Shown in pieces: positions 49,966-58,724 of a stretch of DNA of 64,000 bases; positions within the stretch are counted from its first letter, which is position 1; the number at the start of each line of letters is the position of its first letter. A program made the position numbers and the translations under genes. The stretch comes from Rhodobacter sp. (GTDB lineage: Bacteria > Pseudomonadota > Alphaproteobacteria > Rhodobacterales > Rhodobacteraceae). The DNA lies in NCBI GenBank assembly GCA_020637595.1, contig JACKKE010000010.1, positions 124,001-188,000 of the forward strand. The letters run 5' to 3'. The notes beneath the pieces are model-generated. The model searched no databases. It had not been told where the DNA came from and worked only from the letters and a program-made list of their open reading frames with translations.

Positions 49966-50619
49966 ATGCGCCTGCTCGTTGTCGAAGACAGCCCGGATCT
50001 TGCCGCCTCGATGCTGCATGCCCTGCGTGCGCAGGGCCACGCCGTCGACCATGCGGCCGACGCCGCCACCGCCTCAGCGGCGCTGGCGGTGGCCGACTAT
50101 GCCTGCGTGATCCTCGACCTGGGGCTGCCCGACGGCTCGGGGCTGGATGTGCTGCGCGCCCGGCGCAAAGCGGGGGACCGGACTCCGTTCATCCTCGCCA
50201 CCGCGCGCGACCAGATCAGCGACCGGATCGCCGGGCTCGATGCCGGCGCCGACGACTATGTCGTCAAACCCTTCGATCTGGGCGAGCTCGCCGCCCGGGT
50301 TCGCGCCCATGCCCGCCGCGGACAGGGCGCCCCGGCGGCACGCCTGCAGCTGGACGGGATCGAGGTCGACCGCGCGATGGCAAAGGTCTGGCGCGATGGC
50401 GTCGAGGTGCATCTGACCGCGCGCGAATGGGCGCTGTTCGACGCGCTCCTGGGCGCGCGCGGGCGGGTTCTGGCCAAGCCGGCGCTGGAAGAGGCCCTTT
50501 ATGCCTTTGATACCACCATCGAAGGCAATGCCGTCGAGGTCTATGTCTCGCGCCTCAGGACCAAGCTGGGTCCCGGCGTGATCGAGACCCGGCGCGGCCT
50601 GGGCTATGTGCTGCCATGA
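49966..50619 (+). CDS. OmpR-family response regulator, PmrA/QseB-like
   Basis: A 217-residue regulator; start at MRLLVVEDSPDLAASM after TAGGAA. Receiver domain with phospho-Asp in YACVILDLGLPDGSG (about residue 51), Thr/Ala switch in ILATARD and Lys in YVVKPFD. The winged helix ends GNAVEVYVSRLRTKL and RRGLGYVLP. Overlaps the kinase gene by ATGA. By position it is expected to control the divergent lipid A-modifying transferase. Confidence 0.9.
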   Translation: MRLLVVEDSPDLAASMLHALRAQGHAVDHAADAATASAALAVADYACVILDLGLPDGSGLDVLRARRKAGDRTPFILATARDQISDRIAGLDAGADDYVVKPFDLGELAARVRAHARRGQGAPAARLQLDGIEVDRAMAKVWRDGVEVHLTAREWALFDALLGARGRVLAKPALEEALYAFDTTIEGNAVEVYVSRLRTKLGPGVIETRRGLGYVLP

Positions 50620-51848
50620 CCGCCGGGCGCTGGTCACTGTCGCGCCGTCTGACCTGGCGTGTGATGGGCCTCGTGGCGGTCGCCTGGCTGGCGACGATCG
50701 CCTTCACCCTCGTCTCGTTGAACCACGAGATGAACGAGATGTTCGACGAAGAGCTGCAGGCGCTGGTGGAAACCACGATCCTGTCGCTGGACGCCACGCA
50801 GGGCGGGGTCATCGCCCGCAATGTCGGCGTCCAGACCAACGACGGCGAACGCATCCTGCGGATCATCGACCCGAACGCCGCGCTGCCGCCGGCCCCCTGG
50901 CCGCCCCTGACCGGCGAAGGGTTCTTTGACCAACCCGGATGGCGGATCCTGCGCCGGAGCGGCGAACGCGCCGTGATCGAGGCGGCGCATGCCACCGCCT
51001 GGCGCCACGAAGAGGTGTTCGAGGCGGCCTCGACGCTGCTGCTGTTGATCCTGCCACTGATGGCGCTGCTGCTCTGGGGGCTGCGGCACACGACCCGCAC
51101 AGCCACTGCCCCGGTGACCCGGCTGGCCCGCGCCGTCGCCCAGCGCAGGCCGGACGACCTGTCGCCGGTTCCCGCCGATGGCCTGCCGGATGAGCTGCGG
51201 CCCCTGGCCGAGGCCTTCAGCGCCTATGTCCTCAGGATCGAGGCCCTGCGGCAAAGCGAACGCGATTTCGTCGCCAATGCGGCGCATGAGCTGCGAACAC
51301 CCCTCGCCGCGATCCGGGGCCGGCTGGAGATATCGGCCGACCCCGACACCAAACCCGCCATCGCGATGATCGACGCGCTGACCCGGCGGGTCGAGCGCCT
51401 GCTGCAGCTGGCCCGCCTCGAAGGCGAGGTGGGCATCGGCGGTGGCCCGTCGGATCTGGTGCGCATCCTCGGCCTGCTGATCGCGGAAATCCGCCCGCGC
51501 AGTCCGCACCCCATCCATTTCGACGACGGCGACCACGAGAGCTTGATGGTCGCGGCCGACCCCGACGCCCTGGCGATCCTGCTGCGCAACCTGATCGAGA
51601 ACGCCACCGAACACGGCACCGGCACCGTGCGCATCATGCTCGCGGCCGACGGCTGCCTGACAATCGCCAATCCCGCCACCGTCGCCACGATTGACGACAC
51701 CCGCTTTCAGCGCCGACCGGACTCGGCGGGCATGGGCCTGGGCCTGTCGATCGTCGAAAACCTCGCCAAGGCGATGCAGGCCACCGTCACCCGCCGGGTC
51801 GACGCCAAGGGGGTCGCCGTCGATCTGCGCTTTGCCCCGGCGCCCTGA
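50616..51848 (+). CDS. Sensor histidine kinase, PmrB/QseC-like
   Basis: A 410-residue membrane kinase with helices at about residues 15-35 and 140-158 and a periplasmic domain of about 100 residues rich in acidic residues (EMFDEELQALVETT). A HAMP-like linker follows, then the H-box AAHELRTPLAAIRGRLE, N-box NLIENATEHG and G-box GMGLGLSIVENL. The D-x-G-x-G (G1) box is not recognisable: the stretch after the N-box reads LTIANPATVATIDD. This is common in short PmrB-like kinases but worth noting for activity. Confidence 0.88.
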   Translation: MTAGRWSLSRRLTWRVMGLVAVAWLATIAFTLVSLNHEMNEMFDEELQALVETTILSLDATQGGVIARNVGVQTNDGERILRIIDPNAALPPAPWPPLTGEGFFDQPGWRILRRSGERAVIEAAHATAWRHEEVFEAASTLLLLILPLMALLLWGLRHTTRTATAPVTRLARAVAQRRPDDLSPVPADGLPDELRPLAEAFSAYVLRIEALRQSERDFVANAAHELRTPLAAIRGRLEISADPDTKPAIAMIDALTRRVERLLQLARLEGEVGIGGGPSDLVRILGLLIAEIRPRSPHPIHFDDGDHESLMVAADPDALAILLRNLIENATEHGTGTVRIMLAADGCLTIANPATVATIDDTRFQRRPDSAGMGLGLSIVENLAKAMQATVTRRVDAKGVAVDLRFAPAP

Positions 51849-52116
51849 CCGTCGGGCCCAGGAGGTCCGGCGAGGCGGAACGCCGGTATTTGGCACGGCG
51901 GCGATGGCGCCCAAAGTCTTCCGACACTGCCCGGCCCGACGCTTTCAGACAGATCTCGACAGGGGCAAGGCCGATCTCCGCGCGGGCACGGTCAAGCGAT
52001 GTCCACGCCCGGTTGATATGGAAATGCCCACACCAGACGACGCCCGAGGCCACAGTGCCGATCAGCCCGACGACCGGGAACTCCGCAGATAATCCGGATA
52101 TCGCGCGACATTTGTG
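51849..52116. other. Gap without a recognisable gene
   Basis: The stretch from 51849 to 52208 (360 bp) separates the kinase from the CoA-transferase. A 123-codon minus-strand frame (51787-52158) runs into the kinase 3' end and has one hydrophobic patch, but no family resemblance or ribosome-binding site that I can see. I regard it as non-coding or as debris of a lost gene. The last 90 bp hold the CoA-transferase promoter and operator. Confidence 0.4.
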
Positions 52117-52160
52117 TTGGCGCGTGGCCAAAGATGCTGCATAAAGATGACTGGTCAACT
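52117..52160 (+). promoter_or_regulatory. Promoter and MarR-type operator of the CoA-transferase gene
   Basis: A sigma-70-like promoter is visible: TTGGCG (52117-52122), 17-bp spacer, CATAAA (52140-52145). Directly behind it AGATGACTGGTCAACT (52145-52160) covers the expected start point. Fourteen of its sixteen bases equal AGATGACACGTCAACT at 55405-55420 in the MarR promoter. Binding there would block transcription, so the MarR protein at 54841 is the probable repressor. Confidence 0.68.
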
Positions 52161-52208
52161 ATATTTCCTGGCTGATGCCACGACGCCCGCAACGAGAAGG
52201 AACCCGTC

Positions 52209-53414
52209 ATGTCGCAACCGCTTCTTGGCATCCGAGTTCTCGATGCGACGCATGTCCTGGCCGGGCCTTTCGCCGGTTATCAGCTTGCGCTGCTCGGTGC
52301 CGATGTCATCCGGGTCGAGAACCCGGCCGGTGGCGATGTGGCACGGATGGGCGATCCCGATCCCGCGCGGCGGGCGAAGGGCATGGGCTATGGCTTCCTC
52401 GGTCAGAACGCCAACAAGCGGTCGATCGCGCTGGACCTGAAATCGCCCGAAGGTCAGGCCGCCTTCAAGCGCCTCGCCGCCACCTGCGATGTGGTGATCG
52501 AGAATTTCCGCCCCGGCAAGATGCAGGCACTGGGGCTCGGGGCCGATGACATCCGTGCGCTGCGCCCGGATGTCATCTACTGCTCGATCACCGGCTTTGG
52601 CCAGCAAGGGCCTCTGACCGGCCGCCCGGCATATGACCATATCGTCCAGGGCATGTCCGGCATCATGGCCGTGACCGGCACCGAAGAGAGCGGGCCGGTG
52701 CGCGCCGGTTTTCCGCTGGTCGATTATCTGGCCGGGCAGATGGCGGCCTTTGCCATCTGCGCCGCGCTCTATCGCCGGGCAGTGACCGGCGAGGGCGAGG
52801 TGATCGACTGCTCGATGCTGGATTCGGCGCTGTCGGTGATGGGGCCGGTGGTCAGCGAATGGTCGATCGGCGGGCAGAAGCCCCGCCGGCCCGGCAACAA
52901 ACCTTATTCCGGCTCACCCTTCTCGGGCTGTTTCGACACCGCCGAGGGGATGATCGTCGTCGTCGGCAACACGATGGCGCAGGCCGAGAGGCTGTGCCGG
53001 GTGCTTGGCCTCGACCATCTGCTGGACGACCCGCGGGTGAACGACTGGCGCGCGCATCCCGAACTGGCCGACGAGATGCGCGGTCTGTTCGAGGCCGCCT
53101 TTGCCACGCGCAGCGCGCTGGACTGGGAAGAGGCGCTGAACGCCGTGTCGGTTCCCTGCGGCAAGGTGCGCGACATCCCCGAGGTGCTGGCCGAGCCCCA
53201 TGTCACCGCCCGCGACGCGCTGCACGAGGTCTTCGTGCCGGCGCTGGGCCAGGCGATTCGCGTGCCCGGGCTGGGCGTGCGGGTCGGCGGCGAGAACGGG
53301 CGGGTCACCGCGCCGCCGCCGCTGATGTCGGAGCATGCCGATGCGGTGCTGGCCGAGGCGGGTTATGCCCCGGCCGAGATCGCCGCCCTGCGCGCTGCCG
53401 GAACCGTGCTCTGA
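52209..53414 (+). CDS. Class III CoA-transferase (CaiB/BaiF family)
   Basis: A 401-residue family III CoA-transferase. N-terminal signature LLGIRVLDATHVLAGPFAGYQLALLGADVIRVENP, NANKRSIALDLKSPEG and VIENFRPGKM. The catalytic Asp that carries the acyl anhydride is Asp172 in GFPLVDYLAGQMA by alignment with formyl-CoA transferase. It moves CoA from one acid to another in the cytosol, here likely activating the desulfated or imported acid of this locus. GAGAAGGAA precedes the start. It converges on the sulfatase gene with a 2-bp gap. Confidence 0.9.
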   Translation: MSQPLLGIRVLDATHVLAGPFAGYQLALLGADVIRVENPAGGDVARMGDPDPARRAKGMGYGFLGQNANKRSIALDLKSPEGQAAFKRLAATCDVVIENFRPGKMQALGLGADDIRALRPDVIYCSITGFGQQGPLTGRPAYDHIVQGMSGIMAVTGTEESGPVRAGFPLVDYLAGQMAAFAICAALYRRAVTGEGEVIDCSMLDSALSVMGPVVSEWSIGGQKPRRPGNKPYSGSPFSGCFDTAEGMIVVVGNTMAQAERLCRVLGLDHLLDDPRVNDWRAHPELADEMRGLFEAAFATRSALDWEEALNAVSVPCGKVRDIPEVLAEPHVTARDALHEVFVPALGQAIRVPGLGVRVGGENGRVTAPPPLMSEHADAVLAEAGYAPAEIAALRAAGTVL

Positions 53415-53416
53415 CC

Positions 53417-54844
53417 TCAGACCTCGGGCGGGGGCGTGGCGGCGGGGGCGCCCATCGTCGCGGCGACGGCGCGCCCGCCATAGGCCTCGATCATCGCATC
53501 CTGATCGGCAAAGGCCTGGGCGTCCGCCGCATCGGGATCGACGATCTTGCAAAGTTCGGCGTGCATCATCGCCCGGACCTCGGCCAGCGCCGGGTCGGTG
53601 CCAAGGTCGCGCAGCTCTTCAGGGTCGGTTTCCAGATCGAACAGTTCGGGCGGGAAGCCGACATAGTAGTGGTATTTCCACCGCCCCTTGCGCAGCATGA
53701 AGGCGCCCGACACCGCCCCCGCCGCGTGGTATTCCGAGAACACCGGGCGGTCGGTGTCGTCCCCGGTCGCAGCGATCTCCAGCAGGTTGCGGCCCGGCGC
53801 GCCCTCCAGGTGACCGCCAAAGACCTCGGCCAGGGTCTGCGACAGGTCGACCAGATTGACCGGCGTCCGGCACAGACCCGGCGCAACCCCGGGCCCGGCC
53901 ATGACCAACGGGATCTGCGCGCTTTCGTTGTAAAGCTGCGACTTGCCCCAGAGGCCCCGCGCCCCGACGTTGTCGCCGTGATCCGAGGAATAGACCACCA
54001 GCGTGTCCTCCTCCATCCCGGCATTGCGGAGCGCGCTCAGGATCAGGCCGACGTTGTGGTCCAGAAAACTGGTCAGCCCGTAGTAACAGCGCATCGCCAT
54101 GAGCCGTTCATCGGCATCGCGGAACTGCCGCTCGGTGTCCATCATGGCATTCTGCTTTTCCACCCAGGGGTGGCGGCGATAGCCGGTTGACGGGTGCAGC
54201 TTGACCTCGGGCAGCACCTCGGGCGGGTAGAGGTCGACATACGCCTGCGGCACGACCAGCGGGAAATGCGGGGCCACCAGCCCGACATAGAGGCACCAGG
54301 GCGTGTCGTCGCCGCGCGTGCCCTGCTCGGCCAGCCAGTCGCAGGCACGCCGGGTCACGGCGCTGTCGTATTGCGTATATTTGCTGTCACCGGGGCCGAT
54401 ATAGTCGGCCAGCATGCGGCCCCGGCTGGGCGGTCGCTGATCCTCGCGGCGGATCGAGCCCCAGACCATGCCATGCCCGCCGACGACCTGCATGGGGATG
54501 TGCTCGACATCGAAACCCGCCGGATCGTCGTCGCTCCGGTAATGCAGCTTGCCGATCGATTCGACGCGAACCCCCCGGTCCTGCAACTGGTGCCCCCAGC
54601 CGCGCGGCTCTCCGGTATAGGGCATGGCGTTGTCCCACAGCCGCGTTTCGTGCGCGTAGCGGCCGGTGGCAAACGAGGCCCGCGCCGGCACGCAGATCGG
54701 CGAGGGGGTATAGGCGGCCTCGAACCGTGTCCCGCGGGCCGCCAGCGCATCGAGGTTCGGCGTCTGCACGAACGGGTGCCCGGCACAGCCCATCGCGCGG
54801 GCCTGGTGTTCGTCGGAGAGGATGACCAGGATGTTGCGGCTCAT
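53417..54844 (-). CDS. Cytoplasmic type I sulfatase
   Basis: A 475-residue arylsulfatase-superfamily enzyme. Metal-binding start NILVILSDEHQ, the formylglycine motif SPICVPARASFATGR with Cys51 (C-x-P-x-R, needs a formylglycine-generating enzyme), GKLHYR, and the second metal site VYSSDHGDNVG near residue 285. There is no signal peptide: MSRNILVILSDE starts directly in the first strand. Hydrolysis of a sulfate ester (or phosphonate ester, since some relatives are phosphonate monoester hydrolases) would therefore happen after uptake, fitting the TTT transporter nearby. Overlaps the MarR gene by four bases. Confidence 0.87.
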   Translation of the reverse strand: MSRNILVILSDEHQARAMGCAGHPFVQTPNLDALAARGTRFEAAYTPSPICVPARASFATGRYAHETRLWDNAMPYTGEPRGWGHQLQDRGVRVESIGKLHYRSDDDPAGFDVEHIPMQVVGGHGMVWGSIRREDQRPPSRGRMLADYIGPGDSKYTQYDSAVTRRACDWLAEQGTRGDDTPWCLYVGLVAPHFPLVVPQAYVDLYPPEVLPEVKLHPSTGYRRHPWVEKQNAMMDTERQFRDADERLMAMRCYYGLTSFLDHNVGLILSALRNAGMEEDTLVVYSSDHGDNVGARGLWGKSQLYNESAQIPLVMAGPGVAPGLCRTPVNLVDLSQTLAEVFGGHLEGAPGRNLLEIAATGDDTDRPVFSEYHAAGAVSGAFMLRKGRWKYHYYVGFPPELFDLETDPEELRDLGTDPALAEVRAMMHAELCKIVDPDAADAQAFADQDAMIEAYGGRAVAATMGAPAATPPPEV

Positions 54845-55383
54845 GTCGGGTCCCCGGTTATGGCGGCACCGGGCCTGTCGCCCGGCACCTCGAACGTGTC
54901 GACTGCCTGCTCGAAACGCAGCATCAGTTCGACCAGCTGCTCGCGCTCTGTATCGGAAAAGGCAGCACGGATATGCTCCTGACGCGCGCGCATGATTGGC
55001 CGCGCTTTCTCCATGACGGCGCGCCCCTGTGCGGTGAAATCGAGCACCTGCGCCCGACCGTCGGTCTTGCTGGGCGTCGATGCCAGCAGCCCCTCGTCGA
55101 TCAGGCGCCGCACGGTGCGGCTGATCAACGCCTTGTCGACATCCATATTGCGCTGGATCTCGGCGGCGGTGACCGGGCCACAGGCGTCAATCAGATAGAA
55201 GATCCGCCACTGCTGCATGGTGATGCCTGCCGTCTGCTCAAGCAGCCGAGCCGCCAGCGCGATGACCTTGGCGTGCAGCCGCCCCAGGCGAAAGGTCAGC
55301 GCCTGGTTCAGCGGTCCGCCGGTCAGCGGATCGAGAAAATCCTTCATTTCGCTCTCGTTCGCCATCACGCGCAGCCTTTTCAT
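54841..55383 (-). CDS. MarR-family transcriptional regulator
   Basis: A 180-residue MarR protein (174 from ATG at 55365, which has AAAAGG upstream). Winged helix: VTAAEIQRNMDVDKALISRTVRRLIDEGLL (about residues 70-100), wing TPSKTDGRAQVLDFTAQG. MarR proteins dimerise and bind short palindromes; duplicate AGATGAC..GTCAACT sites lie in its own promoter and one before the CoA-transferase gene. It is the first gene of a two-gene operon with the sulfatase and is divergent from the TTT transporter, so it probably represses all three units until the substrate arrives. Confidence 0.9.
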   Translation of the reverse strand: MKRLRVMANESEMKDFLDPLTGGPLNQALTFRLGRLHAKVIALAARLLEQTAGITMQQWRIFYLIDACGPVTAAEIQRNMDVDKALISRTVRRLIDEGLLASTPSKTDGRAQVLDFTAQGRAVMEKARPIMRARQEHIRAAFSDTEREQLVELMLRFEQAVDTFEVPGDRPGAAITGDPT

Positions 55384-55404
55384 GGGTCATTGGTCGCAGT
55401 AAAT

Positions 55405-55440
55405 AGATGACACGTCAACTTTTTAGTTGACAGGTCCCTC
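55405..55440. promoter_or_regulatory. Paired MarR operators in the divergent MarR / TTT promoter region
   Basis: Site one is AGATGACACGTCAACT (55405-55420). Site two, in reverse orientation, starts AGTTGACAGGTCCC (55425-55438). Together they give GTCAACT-TTTT-AGTTGAC. The first is identical at 14 of 16 positions to the site in front of the CoA-transferase. TTGACA inside site two could be the -35 of the transporter promoter. Confidence 0.72.
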
Positions 55441-55484
55441 AATTATGCCAGAGTTCGGGATATCTTACGTCAGGGAGGGACGGA

Positions 55485-56438
55485 ATGACTTTTTCGCTCA
55501 AAACCGGGCTCGCCGCGCTTGTTGCCGCCGCGACCTTTGCCACCGGCGCCGCGGCGCAGGGCTGGACCCCGCCGGGGCCTATCACGCTGAAGATCAGCTT
55601 TGCCCCGGGCGGCGGCACCGACACCCAGGGCCGGCTGATCGCCGCCGCGCTCGAGGACCGGCTGGGCTGGACCATCATCCCCGAGAATGTCCCCGGGCGC
55701 GGCGGGCTGACCCTGGCCGACGGTCTGCGCAACGACCCCAATGACGGCACGGTCATCGCGATGGCCGCGACCGAGACCTTCGGCTATTCGATGGTGGCCG
55801 CGCAGACCGGCTGGCCGCTGAGCGACTTCACCCCCATCGTCACCACCGCCTCGTTCCAGATGGGGCTGGTGGCGGCGGCTTCGTCGGGCTGGACAACCGT
55901 GGACGACATGTTCGCCGCCGCGCGCGCCGGCCAGACCATCCGCCTCGGCTCGCTGTCGGACAAACTGACCGACCTCGCCACGCTGCTGGGCGAGGCGAAT
56001 GACATCGAGTTCAACATCGTCTCGGTCAACGGCGGGGGCGAGCTGATGAACGCCTTGATGGCGGGCGACCTGGACGTCGGCTTCATCGCCGGGGCGCAAT
56101 CGCGGCGCGTCGCCTCGGGCGATCTGGTGAACCTGGCCTCGGCGCTGTCGGTGCCGCTGACGCAGACCCCGGACGCGCCGCTCCTGCGCGACCGCGGGCT
56201 GGAATTCGTGACCGACGGCTATTTCTTCTTCGTCGCGCCCGGCGGCCTGCCCGACGAGGCGCGCGAGACCATCGCCGCGGCGATCGCCGATATCGTGTCC
56301 GACCCGACCAATCCGGCAGGCGAAGCCATCGCCACCGCGTTTGGCGGCGCGACGGTGGTGATGGGGCCGGATCTCGACGCCTTCATGCAGTCGCAATACG
56401 ATGCGGCCGGGCAATTGCTGGACGTGATGAGCCAGTAA
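55485..56438 (+). CDS. tctC: TctC/Bug-family substrate-binding protein
   Basis: A 317-residue precursor with signal peptide MTFSLKTGLAALVAAATFATGAAAQG. The Bug ligand motif is FAPGGGTDTQGRLIAAAL, followed by NVPGRGGLTLADGL and VNGGGELMNALMAGDLDVGF. GGGAGGGAC precedes the start. First gene of a complete tctC-tctB-tctA operon on the plus strand. The Asp in GGGTD, which contacts ligand carboxylates in Bug proteins, is kept, in contrast with the tctC at 19830 (GGGWD). Confidence 0.92.
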   Translation: MTFSLKTGLAALVAAATFATGAAAQGWTPPGPITLKISFAPGGGTDTQGRLIAAALEDRLGWTIIPENVPGRGGLTLADGLRNDPNDGTVIAMAATETFGYSMVAAQTGWPLSDFTPIVTTASFQMGLVAAASSGWTTVDDMFAAARAGQTIRLGSLSDKLTDLATLLGEANDIEFNIVSVNGGGELMNALMAGDLDVGFIAGAQSRRVASGDLVNLASALSVPLTQTPDAPLLRDRGLEFVTDGYFFFVAPGGLPDEARETIAAAIADIVSDPTNPAGEAIATAFGGATVVMGPDLDAFMQSQYDAAGQLLDVMSQ

Positions 56439-56459
56439 GCACCGAAGGGAGGGTCAGCC

Positions 56460-57002
56460 GTGACCGCCAGTTCTCGCTCGACCGCGCTGGCCCTGGTGGT
56501 TGCAGGCTTCGCGCTGGTCCTCCTGTTCCTGTGGATCCCGCACGACATCCAGACCGGGATCGTCGAACGGGTCCGCCGGCGCACCGCCATCGGCGACGCG
56601 CTGGCGCCGACCGTGGCGGCGGCGGTGCTGCTGCTCGGCGCGCTGGTGCTGTTCGTCGAGCGGCGGCGCGAGGCAACGCCCGGTCTTTCGGGCGAAAGCC
56701 TGCGCTTCCTGCTCTCGGTGATCGCGCTCGGCGCCGTGTCCTTTGCGCTGATGCGTTGGGCCGGCCCGGTGGCAGCGACACTGGCGGGGACCGACTATCG
56801 GCCGCTGCGCGCCAGTGCGCCGTGGAAATACATCGGTTTCGTGCTGGGCGGCTGGGTCATGGTGTTCGGCCTGGTGACACTGGTCGAGCGCCGGGCCAGC
56901 CTGCGCGGTGCGATCACCGCCGCGTTGATGGTGGCCCTGCTGATCGCGGTCTACGACCTACCGTTCGAAGACCTGCTGCTGCCCCCGAACGGAGACCTGT
57001 GA
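56460..57002 (+). CDS. tctB: Tripartite tricarboxylate transporter small subunit, TctB family
   Basis: A 180-residue membrane protein starting at GTG (AGGGAGGG upstream). Four or five hydrophobic segments: residues 8-25, 44-62, 78-95, 117-137 and 145-165. A longer loop between the first helices than in the TctB at 19337 makes it a divergent member. The stop overlaps the tctA start by one base (TGATG). Confidence 0.85.
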   Translation: MTASSRSTALALVVAGFALVLLFLWIPHDIQTGIVERVRRRTAIGDALAPTVAAAVLLLGALVLFVERRREATPGLSGESLRFLLSVIALGAVSFALMRWAGPVAATLAGTDYRPLRASAPWKYIGFVLGGWVMVFGLVTLVERRASLRGAITAALMVALLIAVYDLPFEDLLLPPNGDL

Positions 57003-58588
57003 TGGAAATGCTCGATCATGTCTGGCTGGGCATCCTCGCGGTGTTCCAGGGGCCGGCGCTGTTCACCCTGTTCGGCATCCCGGTCCCGGTGGCGCTGGTC
57101 ATGGTGGCGCTGGGCGTCGTGGTCGGCATCGTCGTCGGCGCCACCCCGGGGCTGGCAGGGCCGATGGCGATGGCAATCTCGCTGCCGATCCTGATCTCGA
57201 TCTTCGGCTTTCGCCCCGAAGCCCTGCTGCCGGTGATGGGCTTCCTCGTCGGCGTGATGAAGGGCTCGACCCTGGGCGGCGCCGTGCCGGCGATCCTGTT
57301 CAACACGCCAGGCACGCCCGACAGCTACATGACCACGCTCGACGGCTGGCCGCTGGCGCAGAAGGGGCAGGCCGGCAAGGCCCTGCGGGTCGCGCATGCC
57401 TCGTCAGTGATGGGCGATACCTTCTCGGACCTGGTGCTCTTCGTCTGCGCGCCCTTCCTCGCGGTGCTGGTCGAGCGTTACCTAGACTTCCCTGAAAAGG
57501 CGGCCCTGCTGCTGCTCTCCCTGACCTTCATCGCCGCGGTGATGGGCGGCTCGGTCGGCAAGGGGCTGATCTCGATGGGACTGGGCCTGCTGGTCGCGTC
57601 GATCGGCTCGGGCGAGGATTTCTATCCGCGCCTGTCCCTGGGACAGCCGGCGCTGGCCGACGGCTTCTCGCTGGCGACCGTGGTGCTGGGCGTGCTGGTG
57701 CTGGGCGAGGTGTTCAAAGGGCTGGAGGACACCCTGCGCGAGCAACTCGGCAAGGCACAGGAAGCCCTGACGATGACCGGCCCGCAACACCTGACCGGCA
57801 GCGATCTGCGGCGCATCCTGCCCCATGTCGGCCGCTCGGCGGTGATCGGCACGGTAATCGGCGCGCTGCCCGGGATCGGCTCGACGCTGGCCGCAACGCT
57901 GGGCTACACCCTAGGCAAGAACCGCCATGCCAAAGCCGGCAAGTCCCCGGCCTTTGGCGAGGGCGCCATCGAGGGCGTTGCCGCGACCGAGGCCGCCAAC
58001 AGCGCCGTTTCGGGCGCCAACCTGATCCCCGTCCTGTCGCTGGGCATCCCCGGCAATGCCGCGGCGGTTTTCCTGATTCTGGCCGCCGACAGCATCGGTG
58101 GCTTCAACCCCGGGCCAGGGGTGTTCCGCATGCCAGCGACCGGTATCAATTCCGAGATGGTCATCGCCTTTGGCCTGTTCACGCTGATGATCACCGCCAA
58201 TGCCCTGAACTGGACGCTGGGCGGCGCAGTCATGCGCGCAAGCGGCATCATGGTGCGCATCCCCCGCGCGCTGCTCTTGCCCTGCGTGATCCTGCTCACA
58301 CTGACCTCGATCTATGTGCAGGACCCCAACATGATGGGGATGGTGCTGACCGCCGGCTTCGGCGTGCTGGGCTACCTCATGCGCCGCTTCGGCATCTCGC
58401 CCCTGCCCTTCGTCATCGCCTTCATTCTGGCCGGACCGCTGGAATCGACCGTGCGCCAGGCGTTCTCGGCGACCGGTGGCGATGCCTGGTTCCTTCTGGA
58501 CCGCCCGCTCGCCGCTGTCTTCGTCGCCATCGGCGTCTGGGTCGTGGTGTCGAACCTGCGCAGAAACCGTTCCGAAAAGGGGGCGTGA
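57002..58588 (+). CDS. tctA: Tripartite tricarboxylate transporter large permease, TctA family
   Basis: A 528-residue permease; start at MEMLDHVWLGILAVF. TctA motifs: VGIVVGATPGLAGPMAMAISLPILI, VPAILFNTPGTPDSYMTTLDGWPLAQKG, and the second repeat IGTVIGALPGIGSTLAATLGYTLGK with GVAATEAANSAVSGANLIPVLSLGIPGN. Channel subunit for the ligand bound by the TctC at 55485. Likely derepressed with it when the MarR repressor releases. Substrate unknown; a sulfated or otherwise anionic organic acid is suggested by the sulfatase. Confidence 0.93.
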   Translation: MEMLDHVWLGILAVFQGPALFTLFGIPVPVALVMVALGVVVGIVVGATPGLAGPMAMAISLPILISIFGFRPEALLPVMGFLVGVMKGSTLGGAVPAILFNTPGTPDSYMTTLDGWPLAQKGQAGKALRVAHASSVMGDTFSDLVLFVCAPFLAVLVERYLDFPEKAALLLLSLTFIAAVMGGSVGKGLISMGLGLLVASIGSGEDFYPRLSLGQPALADGFSLATVVLGVLVLGEVFKGLEDTLREQLGKAQEALTMTGPQHLTGSDLRRILPHVGRSAVIGTVIGALPGIGSTLAATLGYTLGKNRHAKAGKSPAFGEGAIEGVAATEAANSAVSGANLIPVLSLGIPGNAAAVFLILAADSIGGFNPGPGVFRMPATGINSEMVIAFGLFTLMITANALNWTLGGAVMRASGIMVRIPRALLLPCVILLTLTSIYVQDPNMMGMVLTAGFGVLGYLMRRFGISPLPFVIAFILAGPLESTVRQAFSATGGDAWFLLDRPLAAVFVAIGVWVVVSNLRRNRSEKGA

Positions 58589-58704
58589 CCGGACCACCGG
58601 CCACCGCGCATCGCCCCTCGCCTTTGCCTGCAAGCCGGTCTCGTCGGTGTGCAGGCGAACGCGCGCCGGGCGGTGCGCCGCGGTGTATTTCGCGCCGTCT
58701 GGAA

Positions 58705-58719
58705 GGCCATGACATGGCC
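58705..58719. repeat. Perfect 7-1-7 palindrome in a convergent gap
   Basis: GGCCATG-A-CATGGCC lies 5 bp before the end of livM (minus) and about 115 bp after the tctA stop. It could be a bidirectional transcription-end hairpin, but no T-run accompanies it. The rest of 58589-58724 shows nothing recognisable. Confidence 0.4.
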
Positions 58720-58724
58720 AGCCG

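Noticed and set aside
51787..52158. 123-codon minus-strand frame between kinase and CoA-transferase
   Set aside because: One hydrophobic patch only, no ribosome-binding site, and it would overlap the kinase 3' end and the transferase promoter.
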